Shown in pieces: positions 30,375 to 38,896 of a stretch of DNA of 64,000 nucleotides. The position numbers and the translations under genes are program-made. This DNA comes from Serratia sp. H1w. GTDB lineage: Bacteria > Pseudomonadota > Gammaproteobacteria > Enterobacterales > Enterobacteriaceae. The stretch is from the NCBI RefSeq assembly GCF_000633355.1, contig NZ_AYMQ01000087.1, positions 17,346 through 81,345 on the forward strand, read 5' to 3'. Positions within the stretch are counted from its first letter, which is position 1; every line of letters starts with the position of its first letter. The notes under the pieces are model-generated. The model did not search any database. It saw only the letters and a list, made by a program, of their open reading frames with translations, and was not told the origin of the DNA.

Positions 30375-31421
30375 ATGAAAAACAACCGTTTATTTGCTGT
30401 TGATGGTGCGGTGTCCGGCCTGCTGGGGATCTGCTGTCTGGCGACCTTGGCGTTTACGCTGTTGATGCCAGGGCGCTTTTTTACCGAGAACACTTTTCTG
30501 AGTATTGCGTTTCAACTGCCGGAGCTGGGGTTACTGACCTTTGCCATGTTCGTGCCGATGCTGAGCGGCGGGTTGAACCTGTCGATCATCGGTACCGCCA
30601 ACCTGACCAGCCTGTTTATGGCCTGGCTGCTGATCAGTTTTGTGCCACCGGAAGCCAGTACGGCGGTGCAACTGATGTGGCTGGTGCTCGCTTTACTGGG
30701 CGCTGCGCTGATCGCCGTGATCATTGGATGCCTGACTGGGCTGATGATCTCCCGTATTGGTGCTCACCCCATTCTGGTGACTCTGGGAAGCATGACGATC
30801 ATCAGCGGGATCGGCGTCTACCTGACCAAAGGGGCGGCGTTGAGCGGCATGCCGCCGCTGGTGCGCAGTATAGGGGCGGAAGTGGTCTGGGGCGTGCCGG
30901 TACCGATGCTGATTTTCATTGTGGCATCGGTGGCGTTGGCGCTGTTGCTGGGGAAAACCCGGCTGGGCAAATCCATCTACATGTGCGGCAGCAACATCAA
31001 CGCCACCTGGTTTAGCGGCATTCGTACCGATCGGGTGATGCTGGCCATCTATAGCATTTCCAGCCTGCTGTGCGTGCTGGCCGGTTTAATCATGATGGCG
31101 CGTTTTAACTCGGCACGCATGGGGTATGGCGATTCTTACCTGCTGTTGACCGTGTTGGCGATTGTGTTGGGGGGCACCAACCCGTTTGGCGGCGTTGGCA
31201 AGGTCAGCCATGTGTTTTGTGCGCTGCTGGTGTTACAGGTGATCGCTACCGGCCTGAGCCTGCTGGGCGTCAGCCTGCACGTCAATCTGGCGGTCTGGGG
31301 CATCACCCTGATCTGCGCGCTGGCTTTCAGAACCTTCAAGGACAAATGGCAGGCACGCCGTGCCATGGATCGTAATCGGGCCAAGCTGCAACGTTCGCTG
31401 GCCACCGGTGAGGAGAAATAA
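30375..31421 (+). CDS. Sugar ABC transporter permease 2
   Basis: 348 aa, same family as its neighbour: LTFAMFVPMLSGGLNLSIIGTANL and LTVLAIVLGGTNPFGGVGKVSHVF, with multiple membrane helices and a basic cytoplasmic tail (KDKWQARRAMDRNRAK). It starts 14 nt after permease 1, and its stop overlaps the epimerase start by one nucleotide (TAATG). Probably forms the channel as a heterodimer with permease 1. Confidence 0.9.
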   Translation: MKNNRLFAVDGAVSGLLGICCLATLAFTLLMPGRFFTENTFLSIAFQLPELGLLTFAMFVPMLSGGLNLSIIGTANLTSLFMAWLLISFVPPEASTAVQLMWLVLALLGAALIAVIIGCLTGLMISRIGAHPILVTLGSMTIISGIGVYLTKGAALSGMPPLVRSIGAEVVWGVPVPMLIFIVASVALALLLGKTRLGKSIYMCGSNINATWFSGIRTDRVMLAIYSISSLLCVLAGLIMMARFNSARMGYGDSYLLLTVLAIVLGGTNPFGGVGKVSHVFCALLVLQVIATGLSLLGVSLHVNLAVWGITLICALAFRTFKDKWQARRAMDRNRAKLQRSLATGEEK

Positions 31422-32317
31422 TGCGTAGTCATCCGTTAGGTATTTATGAGAAAGCGTTGCCGAAGCAAACCAGTTGGTTGGAAAAGCTGGCGCTAGCCAA
31501 AGCCTGTGGTTTTGATTTTGTCGAAATGTCGATTGATGAAAGTGATGAGCGTCTGGCTCGTCTGGACTGGAGTGCGCAAGAACGCATGGCCATTCTTCAG
31601 GCCATGCAGCAGACCGGCATCCGCATCCCGACGCTGTGCCTCTCGGCGCACCGGCGCTTCCCGTTTGGTAGCCGCGATAGCGCTACACGTGACCGTGCCA
31701 GGGCGATCATGGTCAAGGCAATCAAACTGGCGCAGGACCTGGGTATCCGTACCATTCAACTGGCCGGCTACGATGTCTATTACGAACCGCAGGACAGCGA
31801 AACGATAGCGCGCTTCGAAGCTTCGCTGGCCTGGGCCGTGGCGCAGGCGGCCGGGGCGCAGGTGATGTGCGCGGTAGAGATTATGGATACGCCGTTTATC
31901 AACGCCATCAGCAAGTGGAAAGTGCTGGCGGAAAAAATCAATTCGCCGTGGTTTACCGTTTATCCGGATATCGGCAACCTGACCGCCTGGGGCAATGATG
32001 TGGACCGCGAGCTGAGTTGCGGCATCGATCAGATTGCGGCGATCCACCTGAAAGATACTTACCCGGTTACGGCAGAGGCGCCGGGGCAGTTCCGCGATGT
32101 GCCTTTTGGTGACGGATGCGTGGACTTTGTCGGGCTGTTTAAAACCCTGCAACGGCTCAACTATCGTGGCACTTTCCTGATCGAGATGTGGACCGAAAAG
32201 TCGCCGCAGCCCTTGTTGGATATTATCCACGCGCGTCAGTGGATCGAAGAGCAGATGCGTGTTGCTGGCTGGCAGGATGAGCGTTCATCCATGACCATCC
32301 CGGGGGAGGTAGCGTGA
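31421..32317 (+). CDS. ulaE: L-xylulose/L-ribulose-5-phosphate 3-epimerase (UlaE/SgbU type)
   Basis: 298 aa xylose-isomerase-like TIM-barrel enzyme. The N-terminus HPLGIYEKALP, GFDFVEMSIDE, CLSAHRRFPFGS, VIQ-like IRTIQLAGYDVYY and the metal ligands in VEIMDTPF, YPDIGNL, HLKDT and FLIEMWTE follow UlaE/SgbU closely. It converts L-xylulose 5-phosphate to L-ribulose 5-phosphate, the substrate of the divergent 4-epimerase. It lies between the permease and kinase genes with one-nucleotide overlaps on both sides, so the block is one operon. Confidence 0.9.
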   Translation: MRSHPLGIYEKALPKQTSWLEKLALAKACGFDFVEMSIDESDERLARLDWSAQERMAILQAMQQTGIRIPTLCLSAHRRFPFGSRDSATRDRARAIMVKAIKLAQDLGIRTIQLAGYDVYYEPQDSETIARFEASLAWAVAQAAGAQVMCAVEIMDTPFINAISKWKVLAEKINSPWFTVYPDIGNLTAWGNDVDRELSCGIDQIAAIHLKDTYPVTAEAPGQFRDVPFGDGCVDFVGLFKTLQRLNYRGTFLIEMWTEKSPQPLLDIIHARQWIEEQMRVAGWQDERSSMTIPGEVA

Positions 32318-33795
32318 TGAGCCACTATTATCTAGGGATCGACCTGGGCGGCACCGTCACTAAAGCTGGTATCTATAGCCCCGAAGGGCAGGAGCTGGTG
32401 GTCACCGAGCAGGCGTTGCCGTTGCTAAGCCCGCAGCGTGGGTTTTGCGAAAGGGATATGGCCGGGCTGTGGGAAGCCACCTGTCAGGTGATCCGCCAGG
32501 CGTTGGCCGCAGGCGAAATAGATGCCGGGCAAATCAAAGGGGTGAGCTTCTCGGCGCATGGCAAAGGGCTTTATCTGGTGGATAAACAGGGCCGGGCAGT
32601 ACGTCAGGGCATTGTGTCATCGGATTCACGTGCGCAAGCCTTGGTCAGCCGTTGGCAGCAAGAGGGCAAAGATCGTCAAGCCTATGGCTACAGCCTGCAA
32701 CAGCTATGGCCATCGCATCCTGCGGCGTTGCTACGCTGGCTGAAAGATCACGAGCCGGAAAGCTACGCGCAAACCGGCTATGTGCTGATGGTGCATGACT
32801 ATATCCGCTATTGCCTGACCGGTGTCTTCACCAGTGAAGAAACCAATATTTCCGGCAGCAACCTGTTTAACCAACAGCAGGGCGCGATCGATCCGGCATT
32901 GTTGTCGATCTTTGATATTGAAGAAGTGGCGGAGAAAACGGCAGAAATCATCGGTTCAGCCGATTGTGCGGGTTATGTCACGACCGCAGCTGCGCAGCTC
33001 AGTGGCCTGAAAGCGGGGACGCCGGTATTTGGCGGTATGTTCGACGTGGTAGGGGCAGCCTTGACCTCCGGGGTGCAGGATGCCAGTCAACTCAGCGCGG
33101 TGGCCGGAACCTGGTCCATCGCTACCCGGGTTTTCGATCGCATCATGCCGGCGGAGTATCCTTACGTCTGGGGTAAATACAGCATTCCCGGCACCTATTT
33201 TGTCCATGAAGGCAGCCCGACCTCGGCCGGCAACCTCGCCTGGTTTGTGCAGCAGTTTCTCCCCAACCTGCCGGACAGCTACGCCACCTTGAACCAGTGG
33301 GCGGAACAGGGTTATCAGAAGTCGGAGGATATTCTGTTTTTCCCTTGGCTGTACGGCTCCAACTTCAAGGCCAATCTGCACGGTGGTTTCCTTGGGTTGT
33401 GCGGCCATCATGGTGTGGAAGATATGGTGTATGCCATCTACCAGGGGATCGTGTTCTCGCATCTGCTGCATCAGGATCGCATTCTGGCACTCAGTGCCGG
33501 GACTGACAGCATCCGCTTCACCGGTGGGCCAACCCATTCACGGGTATGGATGCAGATGTATTGTGATGCCAGCAATCTGCCGTTGGAGATTGTCGACGTG
33601 CGCCAGTCTGGCTGTCGGGCCGCAGCGCTGTGTGCCTCGGTGGGGGCCGGTGAGTTTAGCGGGTTCAGCAGCGCCATTGAGGCCAGCCAGGCACCGATCG
33701 TCCGCCTTGAGCCAGATGCCGCGAAACACCGCGTATTGCGCCAACGATTTGAGCGTTTCAAACAGGTGGCAGCAGCACTCAGCACGGTGGAGTAA
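32317..33795 (+). CDS. lyxK: FGGY-family sugar kinase, probable L-xylulokinase (LyxK-like)
   Basis: 492 aa, ROK-unrelated FGGY kinase with the actin-like fold: LGIDLGGTVTKAGIYSPEG (phosphate 1 motif), SFSAHGKGLYLVD, LMVHDYIRYCLTGVFTSEETNISGSNL, FGGMFDVVGAAL (adenosine side) and FTGGPTHSRVWMQM. The pattern matches E. coli LyxK (YiaP) along its length. ATG 32317 is preceded by GGGGGAGG at the right distance; the GTG at 32314 is also in frame. It would phosphorylate the imported L-pentulose at C5. It is the last gene of the operon. Substrate is inferred from similarity and from the epimerases. Confidence 0.82.
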   Translation: MSHYYLGIDLGGTVTKAGIYSPEGQELVVTEQALPLLSPQRGFCERDMAGLWEATCQVIRQALAAGEIDAGQIKGVSFSAHGKGLYLVDKQGRAVRQGIVSSDSRAQALVSRWQQEGKDRQAYGYSLQQLWPSHPAALLRWLKDHEPESYAQTGYVLMVHDYIRYCLTGVFTSEETNISGSNLFNQQQGAIDPALLSIFDIEEVAEKTAEIIGSADCAGYVTTAAAQLSGLKAGTPVFGGMFDVVGAALTSGVQDASQLSAVAGTWSIATRVFDRIMPAEYPYVWGKYSIPGTYFVHEGSPTSAGNLAWFVQQFLPNLPDSYATLNQWAEQGYQKSEDILFFPWLYGSNFKANLHGGFLGLCGHHGVEDMVYAIYQGIVFSHLLHQDRILALSAGTDSIRFTGGPTHSRVWMQMYCDASNLPLEIVDVRQSGCRAAALCASVGAGEFSGFSSAIEASQAPIVRLEPDAAKHRVLRQRFERFKQVAAALSTVE

Positions 33796-34023
33796 CCGCC
33801 AGACTTTCCTTTCCCCAAAGCGCAGCTAACGGCTGCGCTATCATTTTCCCCGCCAAATAATGCTAATTGCAGGATGTACAAGCGGCAAAACACCCGCCAT
33901 TATGAGGTAGATAGCGCAGGTTTGGCTTACGCCCCTGATCGCTATCATGATAATAAAAAAACAGGGGAGGGTCAGTTCCGGGCCCGATTAAGCAATCTAG
34001 AGCAGACAGAGTTCAACAAGCGA

Positions 34024-37000
34024 ATGATCCCACAAATTTCTCAGGCACCCGGCCTCGTTCAACGGGTGCTGGACTTTTTGGCCGCGCTGAAACAGAGCGG
34101 ATTCAACGGTGACACCGCCACTAGCTATGCCGATCGGTTGACGATGGCGACGGACAACAGCATCTACCAACTGTTGCCTGATGCGGTGGTATTTCCTCGT
34201 TCAACCGCCGACGTGGCGCTAATCGCCCGGCTGGCCGATGAAGAACGCTTCAAAGCGTTGACCTTCAGCCCGCGAGGTGGCGGCACCGGCACCAACGGGC
34301 AGGCACTGAACACCGGCATTGTGGTTGATATGTCGCGCTACATGAACCGCATTCTGGACATCAACGTCGAGCAGGGCTGGGTACGGGTAGAAGCCGGGGT
34401 CATTAAAGACCAGCTCAACCAGTATTTGCGGCCGTTCGGCTATTTCTTTGCTCCTGAGCTTTCCACCAGTAACCGGGCTACTCTGGGCGGCATGATCAAT
34501 ACCGACGCGTCTGGCCAGGGTTCGCTGGTGTATGGCAAAACCTCAGACCATGTGCTGGGGCTGCGGGCGGTATTGCTGGGGGGCGAGATGATCGACACCC
34601 GTGCCATGCCGACGCCGCTGGCGGAAACGATTGCTCAGGAAGATACCCCGGAAGGGCGCATCTACCACACGGTGCTGAACCGTTGCCGCGAACAGCGGGC
34701 GCTGATCCTGGAAAAATTCCCCAAGCTGAACCGCTTCCTGACTGGCTACGATCTGCGCCATGTACTGAGCGACGATCTGCAATCCTTCGATCTGACGCGC
34801 ATTCTTACCGGTGCCGAAGGGACCTTGGCCTTTATCACCGAAGCGCGGCTGGATATCACGCCGTTGCCGAAGGTACGGCGGCTGGTTAACGTAAAATACG
34901 ACTCTTTCGATTCAGCCCTGCGTAATGCCCCTTTTATGGTGGAAGCCAAGGCGCTGTCGGTGGAAACCATCGACTCCAAGGTGCTGAATCTGGCCCGTGA
35001 AGATATCGTCTGGCACTCGGTCAGCGAACTGATCACAAACGTGCCGGATAAAGAGATGCTCGGGCTGAACATCGTTGAGTTTGCCGGTGACGACAAAGAG
35101 CTGATCGATGGCCAGATGGAAGCGCTGTGCGAACGGCTGGACGACCTGATTTCCGAGCAGCAGTCTGGGGTGATCGGCTATCAGATTTGTGGCGACCTGA
35201 CCGGCATTGAGCGCATCTACAACATGCGTAAAAAGGCGGTTGGCTTACTGGGTAACGCCAAAGGGCAGGCCAAGCCCATTCCGTTTGCCGAAGATACCTG
35301 CGTACCGCCGCAGCACCTGGCCGATTACATTACCGAGTTCCGCCAACTGTTAGATAGCCATAACCTGAGCTACGGCATGTTTGGCCACGTGGATGCCGGG
35401 GTGTTGCACGTACGTCCGGCACTGGATATGTGCGATCCACAGCAAGAAGTGCTAATGAAGCAAATCTCTGACCAGGTGGTGGCGTTAACTGCGAAATACG
35501 GTGGCCTGCTGTGGGGCGAACACGGTAAAGGCTTCCGGGCGGAATATAGTCCGGCGTTCTTCGGTGAGGAACTGTATGAAGAACTGCGTCGCATCAAGGC
35601 CGCGTTTGATCCACTCAATCGCCTGAACCCTGGGAAGATCTGTCCGCCGCTGGGTGTTGACGCCGTGATGATGAAGGTTGATGCGGTGAAACGCGGCACG
35701 CTGGATCGTCGCATTCCGATCGATGTCCGCACCTCGTTCCGTGGCGCGATGGAGTGTAACGGCAACGGACTCTGCTTCAACTTTGATGTGCACAGTCCGA
35801 TGTGTCCGTCGATGAAGATCACCGCCAATCGGATCCACTCACCTAAAGGCCGTGCGGCACTGGTGCGCGAATGGTTACGGTTGCTGGCAGAGCAGGGCGT
35901 CGATCCCGTCGCGCTGGAACAGCAGTTGCCACAGCAGCGCCTCAGCTTCCGCACCCTGGTCGAGAAAACCCGTAATAGCTGGCACGCTGGCAAGGGGGAA
36001 TATGACTTCTCCCATGAGGTCAAGGAAGCCATGTCTGGCTGCCTGGCCTGTAAGGCCTGCTCTACCCAGTGTCCGATCAAGATCGACGTGCCGGGCTTCC
36101 GTTCGCGCTTCTTGCAGCTATATCACACCCGCTACCTGCGTCCGTTGCGTGACTACATGGTCGCTGGCGTTGAGAGCTACACCCCGCTGATGGCCAAAGC
36201 GCCCAAGGTGTTCAACTTCTTCTTCAAGCAGCCTTGGGTGCGGGAACTGAGCCGCAGCAGCATCGGCATGGTGGATTTGCCGCTGCTTTCCAGCCCGACG
36301 TTACGCCAGCAGCTTTCTGGCCATAGCGCGTTTAGCATGACACTGGAGCAGTTGGAGGCATTGAGCGATAGCCAGCGCGAACAGCATGTGCTGGTGGTGC
36401 AGGATCCGTTTACCAGCTATTACGATGCCCAGGTAGTGGCAGACTTTGTCCGGCTGGTGGAAAAACTGGGCTACAAACCGGTATTGCTGCCGTTCTCACC
36501 GAACGGCAAGGCGCAACATATCAAAGGTTTCCTGACGCGCTTTGCCAAAACGGCGCGCAAGACCGCAGACTTCCTCAATCGGGTTGCCAAGCTTGGGATG
36601 CCGATGGTGGGTGTCGATCCGGCTCTGGTGCTGTGCTATCGCGACGAGTATCAAGAAATCCTTGGAGCCGATCGGGGTGATTTCCAGGTGCAACTGGTTC
36701 ACGAATGGTTGCAGAAACTGCTGGCCGAACGTGCGGAACAGCCCGCCACCGGGGAAGCCTGGTATCTGTTTGGTCACTGCACCGAAACGACCGCATTACC
36801 GGTCAGTACCCAGCAGTGGACTTCGATCTTTGCCCGTTTTGGTGCCAAGTTGGAAAACGTCAGCGTGGGTTGCTGCGGTATGGCGGGCACTTACGGCCAT
36901 GAAGCCAAGAATCTGCAAAATTCCCTGGGGATTTATGAGTTATCATGGCATCAGGCGCTACAACGTTTGCCAAGGCAACGCTGTCTGGCGACCGGTTATT

Positions 37001-37080
37001 CTTGCCGCAGCCAGGTCAAGCGCATTGAAGGCAATGGCGTGCGGCACCCGTTACAGGCACTTCTGGAGATGATTGCGTGA
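34024..37080 (+). CDS. ydiJ: FAD/Fe-S D-2-hydroxyacid (D-2-hydroxyglutarate) dehydrogenase YdiJ
   Basis: 1018 aa, the same length as E. coli YdiJ. ATG 34024 gives [19 protein letters not shown] as in E. coli; a further 50 in-frame codons upstream do not resemble the family. Domains: FAD-binding PCMH type ([18 protein letters not shown]), FAD-linked oxidase C-terminal, a GlpC-like Fe-S region ([16 protein letters not shown] plus [11 protein letters not shown]...MCPS), and a C-terminal CCG-type domain ([13 protein letters not shown]). It oxidises D-2-hydroxyglutarate-type acids, feeding electrons to the membrane chain. It overlaps menI by ATGA/GTGA, as the E. coli ydiJ-ydiI pair. Confidence 0.95.
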   Translation: MIPQISQAPGLVQRVLDFLAALKQSGFNGDTATSYADRLTMATDNSIYQLLPDAVVFPRSTADVALIARLADEERFKALTFSPRGGGTGTNGQALNTGIVVDMSRYMNRILDINVEQGWVRVEAGVIKDQLNQYLRPFGYFFAPELSTSNRATLGGMINTDASGQGSLVYGKTSDHVLGLRAVLLGGEMIDTRAMPTPLAETIAQEDTPEGRIYHTVLNRCREQRALILEKFPKLNRFLTGYDLRHVLSDDLQSFDLTRILTGAEGTLAFITEARLDITPLPKVRRLVNVKYDSFDSALRNAPFMVEAKALSVETIDSKVLNLAREDIVWHSVSELITNVPDKEMLGLNIVEFAGDDKELIDGQMEALCERLDDLISEQQSGVIGYQICGDLTGIERIYNMRKKAVGLLGNAKGQAKPIPFAEDTCVPPQHLADYITEFRQLLDSHNLSYGMFGHVDAGVLHVRPALDMCDPQQEVLMKQISDQVVALTAKYGGLLWGEHGKGFRAEYSPAFFGEELYEELRRIKAAFDPLNRLNPGKICPPLGVDAVMMKVDAVKRGTLDRRIPIDVRTSFRGAMECNGNGLCFNFDVHSPMCPSMKITANRIHSPKGRAALVREWLRLLAEQGVDPVALEQQLPQQRLSFRTLVEKTRNSWHAGKGEYDFSHEVKEAMSGCLACKACSTQCPIKIDVPGFRSRFLQLYHTRYLRPLRDYMVAGVESYTPLMAKAPKVFNFFFKQPWVRELSRSSIGMVDLPLLSSPTLRQQLSGHSAFSMTLEQLEALSDSQREQHVLVVQDPFTSYYDAQVVADFVRLVEKLGYKPVLLPFSPNGKAQHIKGFLTRFAKTARKTADFLNRVAKLGMPMVGVDPALVLCYRDEYQEILGADRGDFQVQLVHEWLQKLLAERAEQPATGEAWYLFGHCTETTALPVSTQQWTSIFARFGAKLENVSVGCCGMAGTYGHEAKNLQNSLGIYELSWHQALQRLPRQRCLATGYSCRSQVKRIEGNGVRHPLQALLEMIA

Positions 37081-37493
37081 AGCTGTGGAAACGTGAAACA
37101 ACGCTGGAACAACTCAACCAAAGCGGCGAAGGATGTATGGTGGCCCATGTGGGCATTCAATTTACCCGGCTGGAAGATGACTATTTAGAGGCGGTGATGC
37201 CGGTTGATAACCGCACCACTCAGCCGTTTGGCCTGTTGCACGGCGGTGCTTCGGTGGTGCTTGCCGAGTCGATGGGCTCGATGGCCGGTTATCTGTGTAC
37301 CGAAGGGGAGCAAAAGGTGGTGGGGTTGGAGATTAACGCCAACCACCTGCGCGCGGTCTTTAAAGGGCAGGTGCGCGGTGTTTGCCGTGCGTTGCACGCT
37401 GGCCGCCGCAATCAGGTCTGGCAGATCGAAATCTTCGACGATCGCGATCGCCTGTGCTGTACCTCCCGGCTGACTACCGCAGTATTGGAGTAA
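37077..37493 (+). CDS. menI: 1,4-dihydroxy-2-naphthoyl-CoA thioesterase MenI
   Basis: 138 aa hot-dog fold thioesterase (E. coli MenI/YdiI 136 aa) that hydrolyses DHNA-CoA in menaquinone synthesis. [19 protein letters not shown] holds the HGG motif and the catalytic Glu. It starts with GTG at 37077, overlapping the ydiJ stop by four nucleotides, so translation is coupled. It is followed by the second copy of the interspersed repeat. Confidence 0.93.
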   Translation: MKLWKRETTLEQLNQSGEGCMVAHVGIQFTRLEDDYLEAVMPVDNRTTQPFGLLHGGASVVLAESMGSMAGYLCTEGEQKVVGLEINANHLRAVFKGQVRGVCRALHAGRRNQVWQIEIFDDRDRLCCTSRLTTAVLE

Positions 37494-37520
37494 GGGCGTG
37501 CGAGGGGGAATGTGCTCGTT

Positions 37521-37631
37521 GTTTCCCCGCACCCCAACCCTCTGTGCGGAGTCGAGGTAGTGTGTAGGGGAGCCGCATGCTGCGCCCGAGGGTGGCACAT
37601 TCGGACCCCTCTCCCTGTGGGAGATGGGTCG
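37521..37631. repeat. Diverged copy of the interspersed inverted-repeat element (copy 2)
   Basis: The left arm GTTTCCCCGCACCCCAACCC and the right part GGCACATTCGGACCCCTCTC followed by CCTGTGGGAGATGGG resemble the ends of the element at 19017-19184, but the middle differs and the outer right arm is missing. It fills the gap between menI and the convergent gene at 37635 and may act as a bidirectional 3' end. No protein is credible across it. Confidence 0.65.
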
Positions 37632-37634
37632 GTT

Positions 37635-38039
37635 TCATAGCTGGAACGGTACCCGTTTTACAAAATCTTTCTGAAAAGCGGTGGCTTTGTCCCAGCCGCC
37701 CTCCATCGAATATTTCTGGCAAATCAGCGTCAGCGTATGCCGGGCAAAATGATAGCTCTGCACGCGGAACAACTGGCAACGCTGGGGATTGTTGATCTCG
37801 ATAATCAGCCTATTGTGCAGTTTGCTCAACGCATGCAGATAGCTTTCGTCATCGCCGTTTTCCAGGCATAAATTCGCCATACCAAGGCTGACGGCGTTGT
37901 AACGCTTCAGGTGATTGATATGGCATTCCGGCCGCTGCAGCGCCGCTTCCGCCATATAGAAATCCACCGTGACATCACGGATGTTGAACTTGTACTCATC
38001 AATCTTGCCCAGCAGCCACGCATTTATCGAGATAGCCAT
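37635..38039 (-). CDS. Unrecognised 134-aa protein with a Fur box upstream
   Basis: I do not recognise this protein. It is 134 aa, soluble-looking, with no signal peptide or membrane segment, and it is predicted to be mostly helical: MAISINAWLLGKIDEYKF, RPECHINHLKRYNAVSLGM, ALSKLHNRLIIEINNPQRC. It has several His and Cys residues, including a QSYHFARHTLTLICQKY segment. ATG 38039 is the only good start, and a perfect Fur palindrome lies 24-40 nt upstream (38063-38079), so iron-repressed expression is likely. It occupies the place of E. coli ydiH between menI and sufA but does not look homologous to YdiH. Codon use resembles its neighbours. Confidence 0.7.
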   Translation of the reverse strand: MAISINAWLLGKIDEYKFNIRDVTVDFYMAEAALQRPECHINHLKRYNAVSLGMANLCLENGDDESYLHALSKLHNRLIIEINNPQRCQLFRVQSYHFARHTLTLICQKYSMEGGWDKATAFQKDFVKRVPFQL

Positions 38040-38062
38040 AGGTCCACGCCGAATTAAAGCTA

Positions 38063-38079
38063 ATGATAATCATTATCAT
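38063..38079. promoter_or_regulatory. Fur box of the unrecognised gene
   Basis: ATGATAATCATTATCAT is a perfect 17-bp palindrome matching the Fur consensus core. It is 24 nt before the ATG of the leftward 134-aa gene and 434 nt before sufA, so it most likely serves the former. Confidence 0.88.
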
Positions 38080-38438
38080 ATTTGCTGCTGTGGCGATGAT
38101 CAATGCTCCCCGCCGATTTTTTTCTGTTGTGGGTGATTTGAGTGTCACAGGCTAAAAACACGCGAACGACTAGACTTAAAGCAGGGAAAGGCATTTTTCA
38201 GACAGACAAGATGCAGAAATAGGTATTTTCTATGAATGTTTAAAATCGTCGTGTTATCTATCGCTATAACCTTGCGAGGGTCGCGGGATAAGGTCGACGG
38301 AATGTGATTAATTACAGCAAATTCAGGTGGATGAAAATTATCCTGCTTGCTGTTTGGTCTGGATATGCCAGCGGTTTATCGTGTTGCCGAACGCCAATCC
38401 GGGCGTTTGACAAATACCCCCGCAAAACAAACGGTTGA

Positions 38439-38457
38439 AGTGATAATCATTATCACT
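38439..38457. promoter_or_regulatory. Fur box of the suf operon
   Basis: AGTGATAATCATTATCACT is a perfect 19-bp palindrome, 57-75 nt before the sufA start. E. coli suf is repressed by Fur at a comparable site, so induction under iron starvation is expected. Confidence 0.92.
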
Positions 38458-38513
38458 AACATAGGCGGTAAGCCAGTTCGGCTGTGGTAAAACACGAATG
38501 TGAGGTAGGCCAT

Positions 38514-38885
38514 ATGCATACGGAAGATGTTGGTACTTTTTCCTTGGCAGATAACGTCTGGCAAGGCATCGCGCTGAGCGACAGCGCGGTGAAGCAGATA
38601 ATCAGACTCATGCAGCAGGATGCTGAGGTTAAAGGGCTGCAACTCGGGGTTAAACAATCCGGCTGTGCGGGCTTTGCCTACGTACTGGATTTGACCCGCG
38701 AACCTGCCAGCGACGATCTGTTGTTCGAGCGCGACGGGGCAAAACTGTTCGTGCCGCTGAAGGCGATGCCGTTTATCGATGGCACCACGGTAGATTTTGT
38801 TCGGGAAGGGCTGAATCAGATGTTCAAATTTAACAACCCTAAAGCTCAGAACGCCTGCGGGTGCGGTGAGAGCTTTGGCGTTTAA
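38514..38885 (+). CDS. sufA: A-type Fe-S carrier SufA
   Basis: 123 aa (E. coli 122) HesB/IscA family scaffold or carrier that hands [2Fe-2S]/[4Fe-4S] clusters to targets. The three cluster Cys are visible: [10 protein letters not shown] and the C-terminal [12 protein letters not shown] 38514 (MHTEDVG) follows GAGG; an upstream GTG/ATG in frame at 38484 would run back toward the Fur box. First gene of sufABCDSE, 11 nt before sufB. Confidence 0.95.
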   Translation: MHTEDVGTFSLADNVWQGIALSDSAVKQIIRLMQQDAEVKGLQLGVKQSGCAGFAYVLDLTREPASDDLLFERDGAKLFVPLKAMPFIDGTTVDFVREGLNQMFKFNNPKAQNACGCGESFGV

Positions 38886-38896
38886 GCGATACCAAA

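Larger units (their letters stand above)
38040..38513. other. Divergent region between the Fur-boxed gene and sufA
   Basis: 474 nt, AT-rich, without a credible protein gene. It has one Fur box at each end (38063-38079 and 38439-38457). TTGACA at 38407-38412 could be the -35 of sufA. The segment AATACCCCCGCAAAACAAAC up to CGGTTG (38413-38436) loosely fits the IscR type 2 pattern (CC then GG 15 nt later) with two mismatches. The long middle part (38081-38400) could hold OxyR/IHF sites or a small RNA, but I cannot point to one. Confidence 0.55.

Noticed and set aside
33874..34023. 50-codon N-terminal extension of ydiJ
   Set aside because: The family start MIPQISQAP is at 34024; the extension has no similarity to the family, so it is read as untranslated leader.
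35370..36080. 236-codon minus-strand frame opposite ydiJ
   Set aside because: Fully antisense to the well-matched YdiJ Fe-S region; Ser/Arg-rich shadow with no known motif.
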